Source: RPQJ01 sp963777725
GTDB taxonomy: Bacteria > Pseudomonadota > Gammaproteobacteria > Steroidobacterales > Steroidobacteraceae
Reading direction: 5' to 3'
DNA: 64,000 bases
NCBI GenBank assembly: GCA_963777725.1
Contig: CAVZRR010000009.1
Coordinates: forward strand, 22,679 to 86,678
Under the pieces are notes generated by a model that saw only the letters and a program-made list of their open reading frames with translations, had not been told where the DNA came from and searched no databases. A program made the translations under genes and the position numbers. Shown here one piece after another: positions 25,908 through 34,912 of the stretch (position 1 is its first letter; every line of letters starts with the position of its first letter).

Positions 25908-26213
25908 ATGACCGACCATGTCACCACCCAGACCCTCAAGGACGACCTGTCGACCGTATTGCGGGATGCGGAGGCGCTGATCAAGGCGTCGGCCGAGCAC
26001 GGCGGTGAGAAGACCGCCGAGGCCCGGGCGAAGATCCGCGAATCGCTCGATGCCGCCAAGCGGCGGCTGATGGAAGCCGAGCGGGCTGCGGTCCGTCACG
26101 GGGAAGACGCCGTGCATGCGACCGAGGATTACGCGCGACGCAACCCCTGGCAGGCCATGGGCATTGCCGCGGGCGTGGGCCTCGTGCTGGGCGTGCTGCT
26201 GGCCCGGCGCTGA
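25908..26213 (+). CDS. DUF883 family protein (YqjD/ElaB-like)
   Basis: A 101-residue protein with a helical, charged N-terminus (TLKDDLSTVLRDAEALIKAS) and one C-terminal membrane anchor (PWQAMGIAAGVGLVLGVLLA) ending RR. This is the YqjD/ElaB layout; those proteins bind ribosomes and sit in the inner membrane in stationary phase. A strong AAGGAGG lies seven bases before the ATG at 25908. It is first in a trio with the next two genes, as in many gammaproteobacteria. Confidence 0.9.
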   Translation: MTDHVTTQTLKDDLSTVLRDAEALIKASAEHGGEKTAEARAKIRESLDAAKRRLMEAERAAVRHGEDAVHATEDYARRNPWQAMGIAAGVGLVLGVLLARR

Positions 26214-26220
26214 GCCGCCA

Positions 26221-26619
26221 ATGAGCCTCGACACTCCGGCGCCCGGCCCGGCGGGCAACCTGCTGCGCTCCCTGGTTCGGCTGGGCGGCAGCGTGCTCGC
26301 GGCGGCCGAGACCCGCTTCGACCTGCTCGCGACCGAGCTGAACGAGGACGCCACGCGCGGCGTGCGCCTGCTGGCTTTCGCGCTCGCCGCGCTGTTCACC
26401 GGCTTGTTGGGCGCGTTGATGGCTGGGGCGACTGTCGTCATCGTGTTCTGGGACACGCACCGGGTCGCGGCGGCCCTGGCCGTCACGGCGATCTTCTTCG
26501 GCGCAGCGATCTTCTGCGCGCTGGTGGTCCGTCAGCGGCTGCGCCAGAAACCGCGCTTGCTGGACGCGACGCGCAGCGAGCTGAAGAAGGACTTGGCGGC
26601 GATCCGCTCGCACCAATGA
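26221..26619 (+). CDS. YqjE-like membrane protein ('phage holin family')
   Basis: A 132-residue protein with an amphipathic N-terminus and two membrane helices (about 45-72, VRLLAFALAALFTGLLGALM, and 78-100), followed by a basic tail. This is the YqjE family, which databases label phage holin superfamily III although it is chromosomal and not part of a prophage. It starts seven bases after the DUF883 gene and shares ATGA with the next gene. Confidence 0.88.
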   Translation: MSLDTPAPGPAGNLLRSLVRLGGSVLAAAETRFDLLATELNEDATRGVRLLAFALAALFTGLLGALMAGATVVIVFWDTHRVAAALAVTAIFFGAAIFCALVVRQRLRQKPRLLDATRSELKKDLAAIRSHQ

Positions 26620-26894
26620 GCACTCGCGTCGAACGACTGGCCGTCCGTCGCCGCCTGCTGCAGGCGGAGTGCGCCGTGCAGCGGGGTGAGATCGGCGGCA
26701 TCCAGTCGGACCTCGAAGCGGGCGCGGCACGGGCGGATCACGTCATCTCAGTCGCGCGGCGGCTTACGCCGTTGCTGCTGGTGGCCGGCGTGGCGACGGC
26801 CGTGCTGATCGGCCCGGCTCGCCTGCTGGGCGTGGCGCGCCAGGGCCTGGCCCTCGGCCTGGTCGCCAGCCGCGCCACACGCCTGTTGCGCTGA
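26616..26894 (+). CDS. YqjK-like protein
   Basis: A 92-residue protein: a helical N-terminus (RVERLAVRRRLLQAECAVQR) and one hydrophobic stretch (LTPLLLVAGVATAVLIGPAR). Its position as third gene after YqjD- and YqjE-like proteins, with a four-base overlap, supports the YqjK assignment more than its sequence does. Probably part of a stress-related inner membrane assembly. Confidence 0.75.
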   Translation: MSTRVERLAVRRRLLQAECAVQRGEIGGIQSDLEAGAARADHVISVARRLTPLLLVAGVATAVLIGPARLLGVARQGLALGLVASRATRLLR

Positions 26895-26903
26895 AACGGC
26901 GCG

Positions 26904-28034
26904 TCAGTCGGAGAGCAGCTTGCCGCTGCGGACGGCCTCACGCCCCGCGATCTTCGCGACACGGCGGCCTGCGGTCGCGAAACGCTGGCTCTCGCGAGCG
27001 TAGAGCACGCCGTCCGCCGGACTCTCGAGCCGGGTGACGCTTCCGGAGAGCGGATCGACGAGATCGGCAATGTGCTCGCCGCGGCGCACGGTGTCGCCGG
27101 GCTCGCGCAGGAACACGACCACTCCGCCGTGCGGCGTCTCCACTGGAATTGAGCCCGCGAGCGGTGTCGGTTCGCGCTTGAGCGCAGGCAGCGACGTCGG
27201 CGTTCGGGCCACGAACCCCCGCACGGCGAGATACTCGATCAGCGCGTCGGCATCGGCGGCCGCGAGTGCGTGGCTCACGTCCGTCTCGCCGCGGAACTCG
27301 ACTGTGACTGCCACGCAGGCTGCGGGCAGCGGGACCGGCTTGCCGAGACGCTCGGACAGCAACGCGGCCAGCCTCGACCAGAGCGTCGAGCAGGCTTCGT
27401 CGAACGGGTCGTCGCCCGACTGGTCCGCCAGCAGCGAGACCTCGGCGCCGAGCAGCCGTGCCAGCGGCTCGACCGCCGGCCACAGCTCGGTGGCCGTGTA
27501 GAGGTGCAGCACCGCCTCGTTGTCGCAGTGCAGGTCCAGCACGACGTCGGCGTCGATCGCCAGGCCGAGCAGCGCGCGACGCAGGCTCTGCAGTTCGGTC
27601 GCGGCCGGCAACTCGTCGCAGGCGACGCGCAAAGCCTTCCGCACCAGTGTCACGTTGGCGTCGACGTCCCCGACCAGTTGCGACGCCACGAGCGCGCAGA
27701 CCCGGGGCGCCACGTCCGCATAGTGGCGATTGAAATTCTCGCCGCTCGCGAGGTCGAAGCGGCCCTGGTGCAACTGCAGCAGCCGCTGCGAGAGTCCGAT
27801 CGGATTCGCAACCGGTACGAGCACGACCTCGCCACGCAACAGGCCGCGCTCTTCCAGTTCGACGAGCCGGCTGCGCAGGTGGTGGGCCACGAGCAGCGCC
27901 GGCACTTCGTCGGCGTGCAGCGACGCCTGGATCGTCGCTTTGGGGCGCGCCCCGGGCGTCCCGAAGTGCAGGCTGTGCAGCTCGCGGGCTGTGCCGGGCG
28001 CGGGCGAAGTCAGTCGATGGCGATGCAGGATCAT
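26904..28034 (-). CDS. Succinylglutamate desuccinylase/aspartoacylase family (AstE/AspA)
   Basis: A 376-residue zinc-dependent deacylase of the M14-like AstE/AspA group. The first zinc motif is HADE (about residue 47), and a third ligand is probably the His of DLHCD (about residue 160). The C-terminal third has a lipoyl/biotinyl-like beta domain (PHGGVVVFLREPGDTVRRGE) that is seen in this subfamily. The substrate is probably an N-acyl amino acid or related amide and cannot be specified. The ATG at 28034 has AGGGAG upstream. It diverges from the OPT transporter gene, which could supply peptides or acylated amino acids. Confidence 0.85.
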   Translation of the reverse strand: MILHRHRLTSPAPGTARELHSLHFGTPGARPKATIQASLHADEVPALLVAHHLRSRLVELEERGLLRGEVVLVPVANPIGLSQRLLQLHQGRFDLASGENFNRHYADVAPRVCALVASQLVGDVDANVTLVRKALRVACDELPAATELQSLRRALLGLAIDADVVLDLHCDNEAVLHLYTATELWPAVEPLARLLGAEVSLLADQSGDDPFDEACSTLWSRLAALLSERLGKPVPLPAACVAVTVEFRGETDVSHALAAADADALIEYLAVRGFVARTPTSLPALKREPTPLAGSIPVETPHGGVVVFLREPGDTVRRGEHIADLVDPLSGSVTRLESPADGVLYARESQRFATAGRRVAKIAGREAVRSGKLLSD

Positions 28035-28129
28035 GATGCTCCCTGGCGGGCTGCCGCGGATCCCGCGATGATGCCAGACCTTGCCGCGACGCCTTTCACT
28101 GTCCCCCACCCCTGGTCCATGATCGCGCC

Positions 28130-30013
28130 ATGACACGAGCCGAGGGCGTCGCCGAGTTCACGCTGAAAGCGATCGTCGTCGGCGTGGTGCTCGGCATCGT
28201 CTTCGGCGCGGCGAACGCCTACCTGGGCCTGCGCGTCGGCATGACCGTCTCGGCCTCGATCCCGGCGGCGGTGATGACGGTGGCGGCCTTCCGGCTGCTG
28301 CGCGCGCGCGGCACCATTCTCGAAGCGAACATGTCGCAGACGGTGGCCTCCGCCTCGACGTCGCTCGCGACCGGCACCATCTTCACGATTCCCGCGCTGT
28401 TCTTGTGGGGCGTGGTGCCGCCCTACCTGCAGGTCGTCGCGCTCGCTTTCCTCGGCGCGCTGCTCGGCATCGCGGCGATGGTGCCACTGCGGCGCTTACT
28501 GATCGTGAAGGCGCACGACGAACTCCCCTACCCCGAGGGCACGGCCTGCGCCGAAGTGCTGCGCGCCACCGTCGAGGAATCCGGCCGCGCCGCGACCGGC
28601 AGCGCCTGGATCTTCCGCGGCATGGCGGTGGGCGCAGCGGTCAAGATCCTGATCTCGCTCGTGTACCTGATCCCGGGCGAATTGAGTGCAGCGGTCCCGG
28701 TGCTACCGAAGGCCGAGCTCGCGCTCGAGGTGGCGCCGGCCCTGCTCGGCGTCGGGTACATCCTCGGCTACCGGCAGGCCGCCGTCTGCGTCGCGGGCGC
28801 GATCATTTCCGCGCTGGCGATCACGCCGCTGATCGCGTGGCTGGGCGCATCGCTGACGGCACCGTTGTACCCCGAGACGGTGCGCCTCGTCTCGGAGATG
28901 AGCGCAGGCGACATCTGGTCGCGTTACGTGCGTTACATCGGCGCCGGTGCCGTGGCCACCGCAGGCATCCTGACCGTGGTTCGCGGCCTGCCGACGATGG
29001 CCGGCGCGTTCGTGGCGGTCGCCCGCGGACTGCAGGACGACGGCAGTCGCGGTGGAGGACCGGTCGAACGCACCGATCGTGACCTGCCTGCCGCGTTCGT
29101 GTTCGGCGGCGTCGCGACCGTCGTGCTGGTCGCCGGCCTCGTGCCCGGGGTCTTCGCGGGTGACATGAGCGCCCTGCAGCGTGGCGTGCTCGCAGCGGGC
29201 GTCGGTCTGTTCGGCGTGCTGTTCGTCACGGTGGCCGCACGCATCGTCGGCATCGTCGGGGTGTCCTCGCAGCCCACGTCCGGGATCGCTCTGGTGACGC
29301 TGCTCGGCACCGCCTCGATCTTCGCTGCCGCCGGGTGGGTGGACACGAGCGCGCGCGCCGGCGTGCTGACCGTGGGCACGATCGTCGCGGTCGCAGCCAG
29401 CAAGGCCGGCGACATCTCGCAGGACCTCAAGACCGGCTGGCTGGTGGGCGCAACGCCGGCACGCCAGCAGGTCGGGCAGTTGATCGGTGCCGCGTTCGCC
29501 TGCTGGGCCGTCGCCGCGACGGTGATGCTGCTCGGCAATGCGTATGAATTCGGCTCGCGCGAGATTCCGGCGCCGCAGGCGACGTTGATGAAGACCATCA
29601 TCGAGGGCGTGCTGGCCGGCGCGCTGCCCTGGGACCTGGTGCTCACGGGCGCGGGCCTTTCGATCGGGGCCATGCTGTGCGGCGTCTCGGGCCTCGCGTT
29701 CGCGATCGGCGTCTACCTGCCGCTCGCAACGATGGCGCCGCTCTACGTCGGTGGTTGCGTGCGCGCGCTCGTGGAGCGCAATCGTAGACCGCGCGCCGAG
29801 GGCGAAGGCGATCCCGGCATCCTCGCAGCCTCCGGGCTGGTGGCTGGTGAAGGACTGGCGGGCGTCGCCGTGGCGGGCCTCGTTGCCGCCGGCCTGGCGC
29901 CGAAGGCGATGGAGCCGCGGCTCGGCGGACTGACGGGCGAACTCGTGGCGTTGGTGGTCGCGATCGCGGTCTGCGCGTTCCTGCTGCGCGGCGGACGCAG
30001 CAACGCGCGCTAG
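28130..30013 (+). CDS. OPT family oligopeptide transporter
   Basis: A 627-residue inner membrane transporter with about fifteen helices. OPT motifs are clear: NAYLGLRVGMTVSASIPAAV, NMSQTVASA, ELPYPEGTACAEVLRA and SSQPTSGIALVTLLGT. Bacterial OPT proteins take up small peptides or, in the YSL branch, metal chelates, by proton symport. The ATG at 28130 lacks a strong ribosome site. It is divergent from the AstE/AspA gene with 95 bases between starts, so the two may be co-regulated. Confidence 0.92.
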   Translation: MTRAEGVAEFTLKAIVVGVVLGIVFGAANAYLGLRVGMTVSASIPAAVMTVAAFRLLRARGTILEANMSQTVASASTSLATGTIFTIPALFLWGVVPPYLQVVALAFLGALLGIAAMVPLRRLLIVKAHDELPYPEGTACAEVLRATVEESGRAATGSAWIFRGMAVGAAVKILISLVYLIPGELSAAVPVLPKAELALEVAPALLGVGYILGYRQAAVCVAGAIISALAITPLIAWLGASLTAPLYPETVRLVSEMSAGDIWSRYVRYIGAGAVATAGILTVVRGLPTMAGAFVAVARGLQDDGSRGGGPVERTDRDLPAAFVFGGVATVVLVAGLVPGVFAGDMSALQRGVLAAGVGLFGVLFVTVAARIVGIVGVSSQPTSGIALVTLLGTASIFAAAGWVDTSARAGVLTVGTIVAVAASKAGDISQDLKTGWLVGATPARQQVGQLIGAAFACWAVAATVMLLGNAYEFGSREIPAPQATLMKTIIEGVLAGALPWDLVLTGAGLSIGAMLCGVSGLAFAIGVYLPLATMAPLYVGGCVRALVERNRRPRAEGEGDPGILAASGLVAGEGLAGVAVAGLVAAGLAPKAMEPRLGGLTGELVALVVAIAVCAFLLRGGRSNAR

Positions 30014-30074
30014 TTGCGCTGCCCGGAACGGAGCGGCAGTATCCTCGAGCCTCAGGCCAGACCGTGTCGCCACC

Positions 30075-30419
30075 GTGATCAGTGCCACTGACATCGACGA
30101 AGCGCCCGCGAGCCTCAATCCAGAGGGCGCTCGCGCCTACGTGGAGGCCCGCACCCAGGGGCTCTGCCACGAGGGCGCGCTCGAGATCGCCGAGCACGTC
30201 CACCGCAGCGTGCTGAGCGACGCGGCCCGCCTCGAGACCGTCGAGTTCAAGCTCGCGCACCTCGAGCGCGCGCTGCAGGAACTGAGCGACGTGGTGTACC
30301 GCCAGCAGCAGCAACTCGATGTCGCGCTCGCGATGAACCAGCGGCTCAGGCAGCAGATCGAGGAGATCGACGGTCGCGGCGCCGATGCCACGGCTGTCGA
30401 GATCCCGCCGCACTATTGA
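30075..30419 (+). CDS. slyX: SlyX-like protein with N-terminal extension
   Basis: A 114-residue product. Residues about 52-114 match SlyX: LETVEFKLAHLERALQELSD, then a coiled coil, then the terminal PPHY. SlyX is normally about 70 residues and its function is unknown. Here about 50 extra residues (NPEGARAYVEARTQGLCHEG) precede it in frame from a GTG at 30075. No better internal start with a ribosome site is apparent, so the extension is probably real. It opens a run of closely spaced plus-strand genes. Confidence 0.75.
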   Translation: MISATDIDEAPASLNPEGARAYVEARTQGLCHEGALEIAEHVHRSVLSDAARLETVEFKLAHLERALQELSDVVYRQQQQLDVALAMNQRLRQQIEEIDGRGADATAVEIPPHY

Positions 30420-30441
30420 GCGACCGTACCGGAGCGCACGG

Positions 30442-30819
30442 GTGATTCGCAGGGCCTGGACCGTGTACGCCGCCGTGCTCTCCGCCGCGATCGTGATCGG
30501 CGAAGTGACCAACGTCGCGGGTGGCGGGCGCGTCGATCCGCGCACGCTCGCCAACTGGGTGCTGACCGTGGTGCTGCTGGTCGCCACCTGGGGGTACGCG
30601 CTGCGCAAGCCGCTCGGTCCTCGGCACTACTGGCGGCCCGCGTTCTGGGTGCTGTCGTTCGCGACCCTGGTGACGATCGTGCCCGCGGCACTGGCCGGGC
30701 GCGCGGCGATGGTCGTGGTCGCTGCGCTGTTGCCGTTCGTGGTACCCGCGTTCGTCGCAGCCTATCGTTATGCCTATCGCTCACCTGAGTTGTGGCCGGC
30801 CGAGGAGACTTCGCCATGA
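30442..30819 (+). CDS. Small four-helix membrane protein
   Basis: A 125-residue integral membrane protein with about four hydrophobic segments (TVYAAVLSAAIVIGEVTNVA, WVLTVVLLVATWGYAL, FWVLSFATLVTIVPAAL, AAMVVVAALLPFVVPAFVAA). The GTG at 30442 has GGAG about eight bases upstream. No named family recognised. The stop overlaps the thioesterase start by four bases, so it is cotranslated with it. Confidence 0.7.
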   Translation: MIRRAWTVYAAVLSAAIVIGEVTNVAGGGRVDPRTLANWVLTVVLLVATWGYALRKPLGPRHYWRPAFWVLSFATLVTIVPAALAGRAAMVVVAALLPFVVPAFVAAYRYAYRSPELWPAEETSP

Positions 30820-31253
30820 ACCAGACGCCCGCGATGACCGCCGCCGCGATTCAGCAGGTGATCGCTGCGCAATATCCGGGACTGCTCGGCGTCGAACTGC
30901 TCGAGGCCGGCCCCGAGCGGGTCGTCGGCCGGCTGCCGGTGCGACCGGAAATCTGCACGGTCGGCGGCATCCTGCACGGCGGTGCGGTCATGGGCTTTGC
31001 CGATACGCTCGGCGCGGTCGGCACGTTCATGAACCAGAGGCCCGGCAGCCGCACGACGACGATCGAGTCGAGCACGAAATTTCTCGCGAGCGCGCCGATG
31101 GGTTCGGTGCTCACCGGTGAATCGGTCGCGCTGCACAAGGGGCGCACGACGATGGTCTGGCAGACCACGATTCGCCGCGAGGATGGGCGGCTGTGTGCCG
31201 TCGTCTCGCAGACGCAATTGATGATGGAGGCCAAGGCGGCGCCCGCCGAGTGA
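30816..31253 (+). CDS. PaaI-type hotdog thioesterase
   Basis: A 145-residue hotdog-fold acyl-CoA thioesterase. The signature is GGILHGGAVMGFADTLGAVG, with the catalytic Asp in FADTLG, and a typical TKFLASAPMG beta strand follows. It would hydrolyse a small aromatic or medium-chain acyl-CoA. The ATG at 30816 sits in the previous stop (ATGA) and GAGGAGA lies just upstream. A TGATG junction links it to the next gene. Confidence 0.88.
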   Translation: MNQTPAMTAAAIQQVIAAQYPGLLGVELLEAGPERVVGRLPVRPEICTVGGILHGGAVMGFADTLGAVGTFMNQRPGSRTTTIESSTKFLASAPMGSVLTGESVALHKGRTTMVWQTTIRREDGRLCAVVSQTQLMMEAKAAPAE

Positions 31254-31687
31254 TGGCTCGCGTCGTCGGCGCAGGACTGCTGTATTTCGCGCTGACGTTT
31301 GGCGCCGGGTTCCTGCTCGCCCCGATTCGCATCCTGGTCCTCGAGCCGAGAGTGGGAGTCCGCACTGCGGAGTTGCTCGAGATTCCGGTGATGATCGGCG
31401 TGACGTTGCTGGCGGCACGCTGGGTCACCCGCCGGCTCGCCGTGCCGCCTGCGACGGGCCCGAGGCTGGGCATGGGCTTGCTCGCCGCCGGGCTGCTGCT
31501 GGCCGCGGAATTCACACTCGTATTGCGCTTGCGAGGCCTGACGCTCGAGGATTATTTCGCGTCTCGCGATCCCGTCTCGGGCAGCGCCTACTATGCGTCG
31601 GTGCTGCTGCTCGCGCTCTTCCCGCTGCTGGTCAATCGACCGCGTGCAGCTCCATCCCTGAACGCAAGCGTTCGCCGTCACCCGTGA
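31253..31687 (+). CDS. Hypothetical membrane protein
   Basis: A 144-residue protein with about four membrane helices (LLYFALTFGAGFLLAPIRIL, LLEIPVMIGVTLLAARWVTR, LGMGLLAAGLLLAAEFTLVL, YYASVLLLALFPLLV). The ATG overlaps the thioesterase stop by one base (TGATG). No characterised family recognised. Its last 56 bases overlap the MOSC gene on the opposite strand. Confidence 0.75.
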   Translation: MARVVGAGLLYFALTFGAGFLLAPIRILVLEPRVGVRTAELLEIPVMIGVTLLAARWVTRRLAVPPATGPRLGMGLLAAGLLLAAEFTLVLRLRGLTLEDYFASRDPVSGSAYYASVLLLALFPLLVNRPRAAPSLNASVRRHP

Positions 31688-32438
31688 CGACGATCAGGTT
31701 CTGGCCGAACTTCACGCCGCGCAGCGTCGCGTCCCAGCGATAGGTCTTGAGCGTCCTGAGCGGCTCGTCGCCTTCGACGGCGCCGGTCACCTGGTTCGTC
31801 GTGGTAATGCTGCAGCGCGTGCAGGGCTTGACCCGGCGCAAGCGGACGCCACCTACGGTCAGGTCGCCGAGCGCGTCCTCGCCGTACGGCGGCAGGCCGT
31901 CGAGCACGAGGTTGGGTCGGAAGCGGTTCATCGGCAATGGAGCCGCCAGCCGCGCATTCAGGTCCGCGAGAGACGCGAGCGAGATCGCGAGCAGCGCGAA
32001 CCCATCCGAGAAGCGGCTGACTGCGTCGACTCCGCCCGTCCACGCCGCATCGCTCGGCCGCCGGTGGGTCGGGTCGAATCGCACCAGGCGGAGCGGCCGG
32101 CCGAGGAAGTCGCTGAGCCAGCGCGCCGCAACCGCGCCTTGGTCGTGCGCCTGGCAGCGGTCCCGCCAGACTGTGACCTGCACGGGATCGCCGCGGAAAT
32201 CAAACGGTACCGCGATGTCCGGTGCGCCCGGCGCAGTCAGGTGTAGAGCCCGGTCGTCGAGCTTGGTCGAAATCAACGCGAGACGCGGTTGCTCGCGCTG
32301 CGTGAGGAAACGGCCTTCCGGGGTGACGATCATCCACTCGCGGTCGTGCTCGAGGCCCGCCTCGGTGAGACGCGCGGTGTCGAGGTCCACACCTCGGCAG
32401 GACTTGATCGGATAGACGTGCAGGCTGGTGAGGATCAA
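31632..32438 (-). CDS. MOSC domain protein (YcbX-like)
   Basis: A 268-residue molybdenum-cofactor-binding protein. An N-terminal MOSC_N barrel begins LTSLHVYPIKSCRGVDLDTA. The C-terminal MOSC domain has FRPNLVLDGLPPYGEDAL and the conserved cysteine in KPCTRCSITT. Homologues (YcbX, mARC) reduce N-hydroxylated compounds. The start is a TTG at 32438 overlapping the preceding gene's TGA (TTGA), consistent with translational coupling; there is no upstream ATG in frame within the MOSC region. Confidence 0.88.
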   Translation of the reverse strand: MILTSLHVYPIKSCRGVDLDTARLTEAGLEHDREWMIVTPEGRFLTQREQPRLALISTKLDDRALHLTAPGAPDIAVPFDFRGDPVQVTVWRDRCQAHDQGAVAARWLSDFLGRPLRLVRFDPTHRRPSDAAWTGGVDAVSRFSDGFALLAISLASLADLNARLAAPLPMNRFRPNLVLDGLPPYGEDALGDLTVGGVRLRRVKPCTRCSITTTNQVTGAVEGDEPLRTLKTYRWDATLRGVKFGQNLIVVTGDGERLRSGMELHAVD

Positions 32439-34756
32439 AGCGCCAGCGGCTGGGGCCGCCCGACCTGGTACCCCTGCACGTAGTCGACACCCATCCGGCG
32501 CGCGGACTCGAGCGCGCCCATGTCCTCGACGTGCTCGGCGATGACGCGGAAGTTGAGCGAGCGCGCGAGCTTGATCATCGCCGTGACCATGGCCTGGTTG
32601 ACGGCGTCCGACGCGAGGTTGCGGATGAAGTAGCCGTCGATCTTCAGGTAGTCGAGCGACAGGTTCTTCAGGTTCGCGAACGAGCTCAGGCCGCGCCCGA
32701 AGTCGTCGAGCGCGAACTGGCAGCCCATGCCGTGCAGCACGCCGATGAAGCGGCGCGCGTGCTCGATGTTGGTGATCACCGAGTTTTCGGTGACCTCGAA
32801 GCAGACCCGTTCCGGCGCCACGCTCGACCGGTCGAGGCAGTCGACCACGAACTCGAGGAACGCCGCGTCGCCGAGTGTCTGGCCGGAGAGGTTGATGCAC
32901 AGGCTGCGGCCGGGTGCGACCTTGACCGCGCCACGGCCCAGCGCCGCGAGCGCCGTCTGCACGACCCAGCGATCGACGTGCGGCATCAAACGGTACCGCT
33001 CCGCCGCCCGCATGAATTCACCCGGGCCGACCATGGCGCCGTTCTCGTCGCGCATCCGCAGCAGGACTTCGAGGCCCGGTCCGCTGGTCTGCTCCGGGTC
33101 GACCGCGAGGATCGGCTGCGAATACAGCTCGAACCGGCCGTCCTTGAGCGCCGACTGCAGCTGCTGCAGCCAGTGGATCTCGCCGCGGCTGCGCGCCACC
33201 GCCTCGTCGCGGGCCGAGTAGACGTGGACGTGCCCGCCCTGCTGCTTCGCGACGTAGCAGGCCGAATCCGCCGCGCTGATCAGGTCCTCGAGCGTGCCAC
33301 TCTCGCGCGAGACCTCGACCAGGCCGATGCTGACGCCGATGTTGAAGATCTTGTCCTTCCAGACGAAGCGGTAGTCGGCCACGGCGCGCACCACGTCGTC
33401 GGCGATCTGCCGTGCTTTCTCGAGCGGACAGCCCGCGAGCAGGATGCCGAACTCATCGCCGCCGAGGCGGCCGACCGTGTCGGAGTCGCGGACCGCATCC
33501 TTGATCAGCGCGGCGACCTCACGCAGCATGTTGTCGCCCGCGGTGTGGCCGCACTCGTCGTTGACCGCCTTGAAGCGGTCGAGATCGAGGTAGCAGAGGA
33601 CGTGCCGGTGCCCACCATCGTGCGCGGACTCGAGCGCTTCCTGCAGGCGCCGCTCGAATTCCCGGCGGTTGACGAGGCCCGTCAACGCATCGTGGCTCGC
33701 CTGGTAGGTCATCTGGCGCGTGAGGCCACGCAGGTCGCTCACGTCGCGCAGGCCGATCACCGTCCCCGAGAGCTCGCCCGACGCGTCCCGCAGCGGCGAG
33801 ACCGTGAGCTCGATCGAGCGTTCACCCTCGCCGTCGCCGGACACCACCATGCCGCGCCGGCCGAGGTGCACCCGGCCGCCGGTCGTGAGGCACTGCCGAA
33901 CCGGATCGCCGAGCGTCTTGCGCTCGCTCTCGTCCATCAGGTCGATGACCTCGAGCAGCGTCTTGCCGAGCGCATCCGCCGCGGGCTTGCCGAGCAGCGT
34001 CTCGCCGGCCTTGTTGACGTAGACGATGTGGCCCGAGACGTCCGTCGTGATGACGCCTTCGCCCAGCGCGTCGAGTGCCTCCCAGGCCGCGCCGTGGACG
34101 CGCGCCGCATCGCGCGTCGCGCTCATCTCGACCGCCGACACCAGCAGCGCCGGCTGGCCCTCGTAGGAGATCCTGGAGAACGTGAACTCGAGTCGCACCG
34201 GGTGGCCGTCCGTCGCCCGCAACTCCACTTCCAGGCGCTCGGGCGCCGGCGTCCCGGCCAGGTGACGATTCAGGTGCTCGGCCAGCAGGTCGGAAAAATC
34301 GGGATGCACCAGCTCCGGCAGCGACCGGCCGACGAGTTGCACGGGCGATGCGACGCCGCAGAGCTCGGCGAACCGGGCGTTCGCGATCTGGATGCCGTTG
34401 CGCTCGACGGCCACGGCCTCGTGCATCGCTTCGGTGAGACGGCGGTAGACGACCTCGCGCTCGGCGCGGATCGTCTTGTCCTGCTGCAGGCGCGCGATCA
34501 TCCGGTCGGCGCTCTCGGCCAGCTCGCCTGCGCTGCCCTCGGCGGCATGGGGTCCGAGCCGCTCGGCGAGGTCGCCGGTCTGGGCCACGGCGGCAAACCG
34601 TTCGCCGATCTCGCGGACGCTGCGGACTTCGCGCGTGCGACGGACCAGCATCACTGCGAGGCCCACGGCCAGCAATCCGACGACAACCAGGGCGGCGATC
34701 AGCATGTCATTGTCCGGACTGGCCATGTCCCCGGGGCACTCGGCACCCGCCGGCAC
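32435..34756 (-). CDS. PAS-PAS-GGDEF-EAL signalling protein
   Basis: A 773-residue membrane-anchored regulator of cyclic-di-GMP. Order: one N-terminal membrane helix (MLIAALVVVGLLAVGLAVML), a HAMP-like linker, two PAS domains (about 105-215 and 222-340), GGDEF (about 350-515) with intact LGGDEFG and an RDSD inhibitory site, and EAL (about 530-770) with EVLLR in place of EALLR, DDFGRG and AEHVED. Both synthesis and hydrolysis are possible. I chose the GTG at 34756 because AGAGGGG lies five bases upstream; an ATG at 34726 has no such site. MOSC follows with overlapping stop and start. Confidence 0.92.
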   Translation of the reverse strand: MPAGAECPGDMASPDNDMLIAALVVVGLLAVGLAVMLVRRTREVRSVREIGERFAAVAQTGDLAERLGPHAAEGSAGELAESADRMIARLQQDKTIRAEREVVYRRLTEAMHEAVAVERNGIQIANARFAELCGVASPVQLVGRSLPELVHPDFSDLLAEHLNRHLAGTPAPERLEVELRATDGHPVRLEFTFSRISYEGQPALLVSAVEMSATRDAARVHGAAWEALDALGEGVITTDVSGHIVYVNKAGETLLGKPAADALGKTLLEVIDLMDESERKTLGDPVRQCLTTGGRVHLGRRGMVVSGDGEGERSIELTVSPLRDASGELSGTVIGLRDVSDLRGLTRQMTYQASHDALTGLVNRREFERRLQEALESAHDGGHRHVLCYLDLDRFKAVNDECGHTAGDNMLREVAALIKDAVRDSDTVGRLGGDEFGILLAGCPLEKARQIADDVVRAVADYRFVWKDKIFNIGVSIGLVEVSRESGTLEDLISAADSACYVAKQQGGHVHVYSARDEAVARSRGEIHWLQQLQSALKDGRFELYSQPILAVDPEQTSGPGLEVLLRMRDENGAMVGPGEFMRAAERYRLMPHVDRWVVQTALAALGRGAVKVAPGRSLCINLSGQTLGDAAFLEFVVDCLDRSSVAPERVCFEVTENSVITNIEHARRFIGVLHGMGCQFALDDFGRGLSSFANLKNLSLDYLKIDGYFIRNLASDAVNQAMVTAMIKLARSLNFRVIAEHVEDMGALESARRMGVDYVQGYQVGRPQPLAL

Positions 34757-34912
34757 CCGTTCCCCTCTGAATTTGTTGTTCTAATCAAGCGTGAACGCAG
34801 CATAACGGAACCGCTCGCCGTCACCTTCCAGATTCACCATAATCACCCGGCTGTTTCAGCTTGTCGCTCGATGACGAAGTCCTTAACCTTTGCACCGGAA
34901 TCTGCAACCCCC

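Noticed and set aside
26221..26619. Prophage remnant suggested by the 'holin' family of YqjE
   Set aside because: It is part of the standard chromosomal yqjD-yqjE-yqjK trio; no phage structural, lysis or integration genes are nearby.
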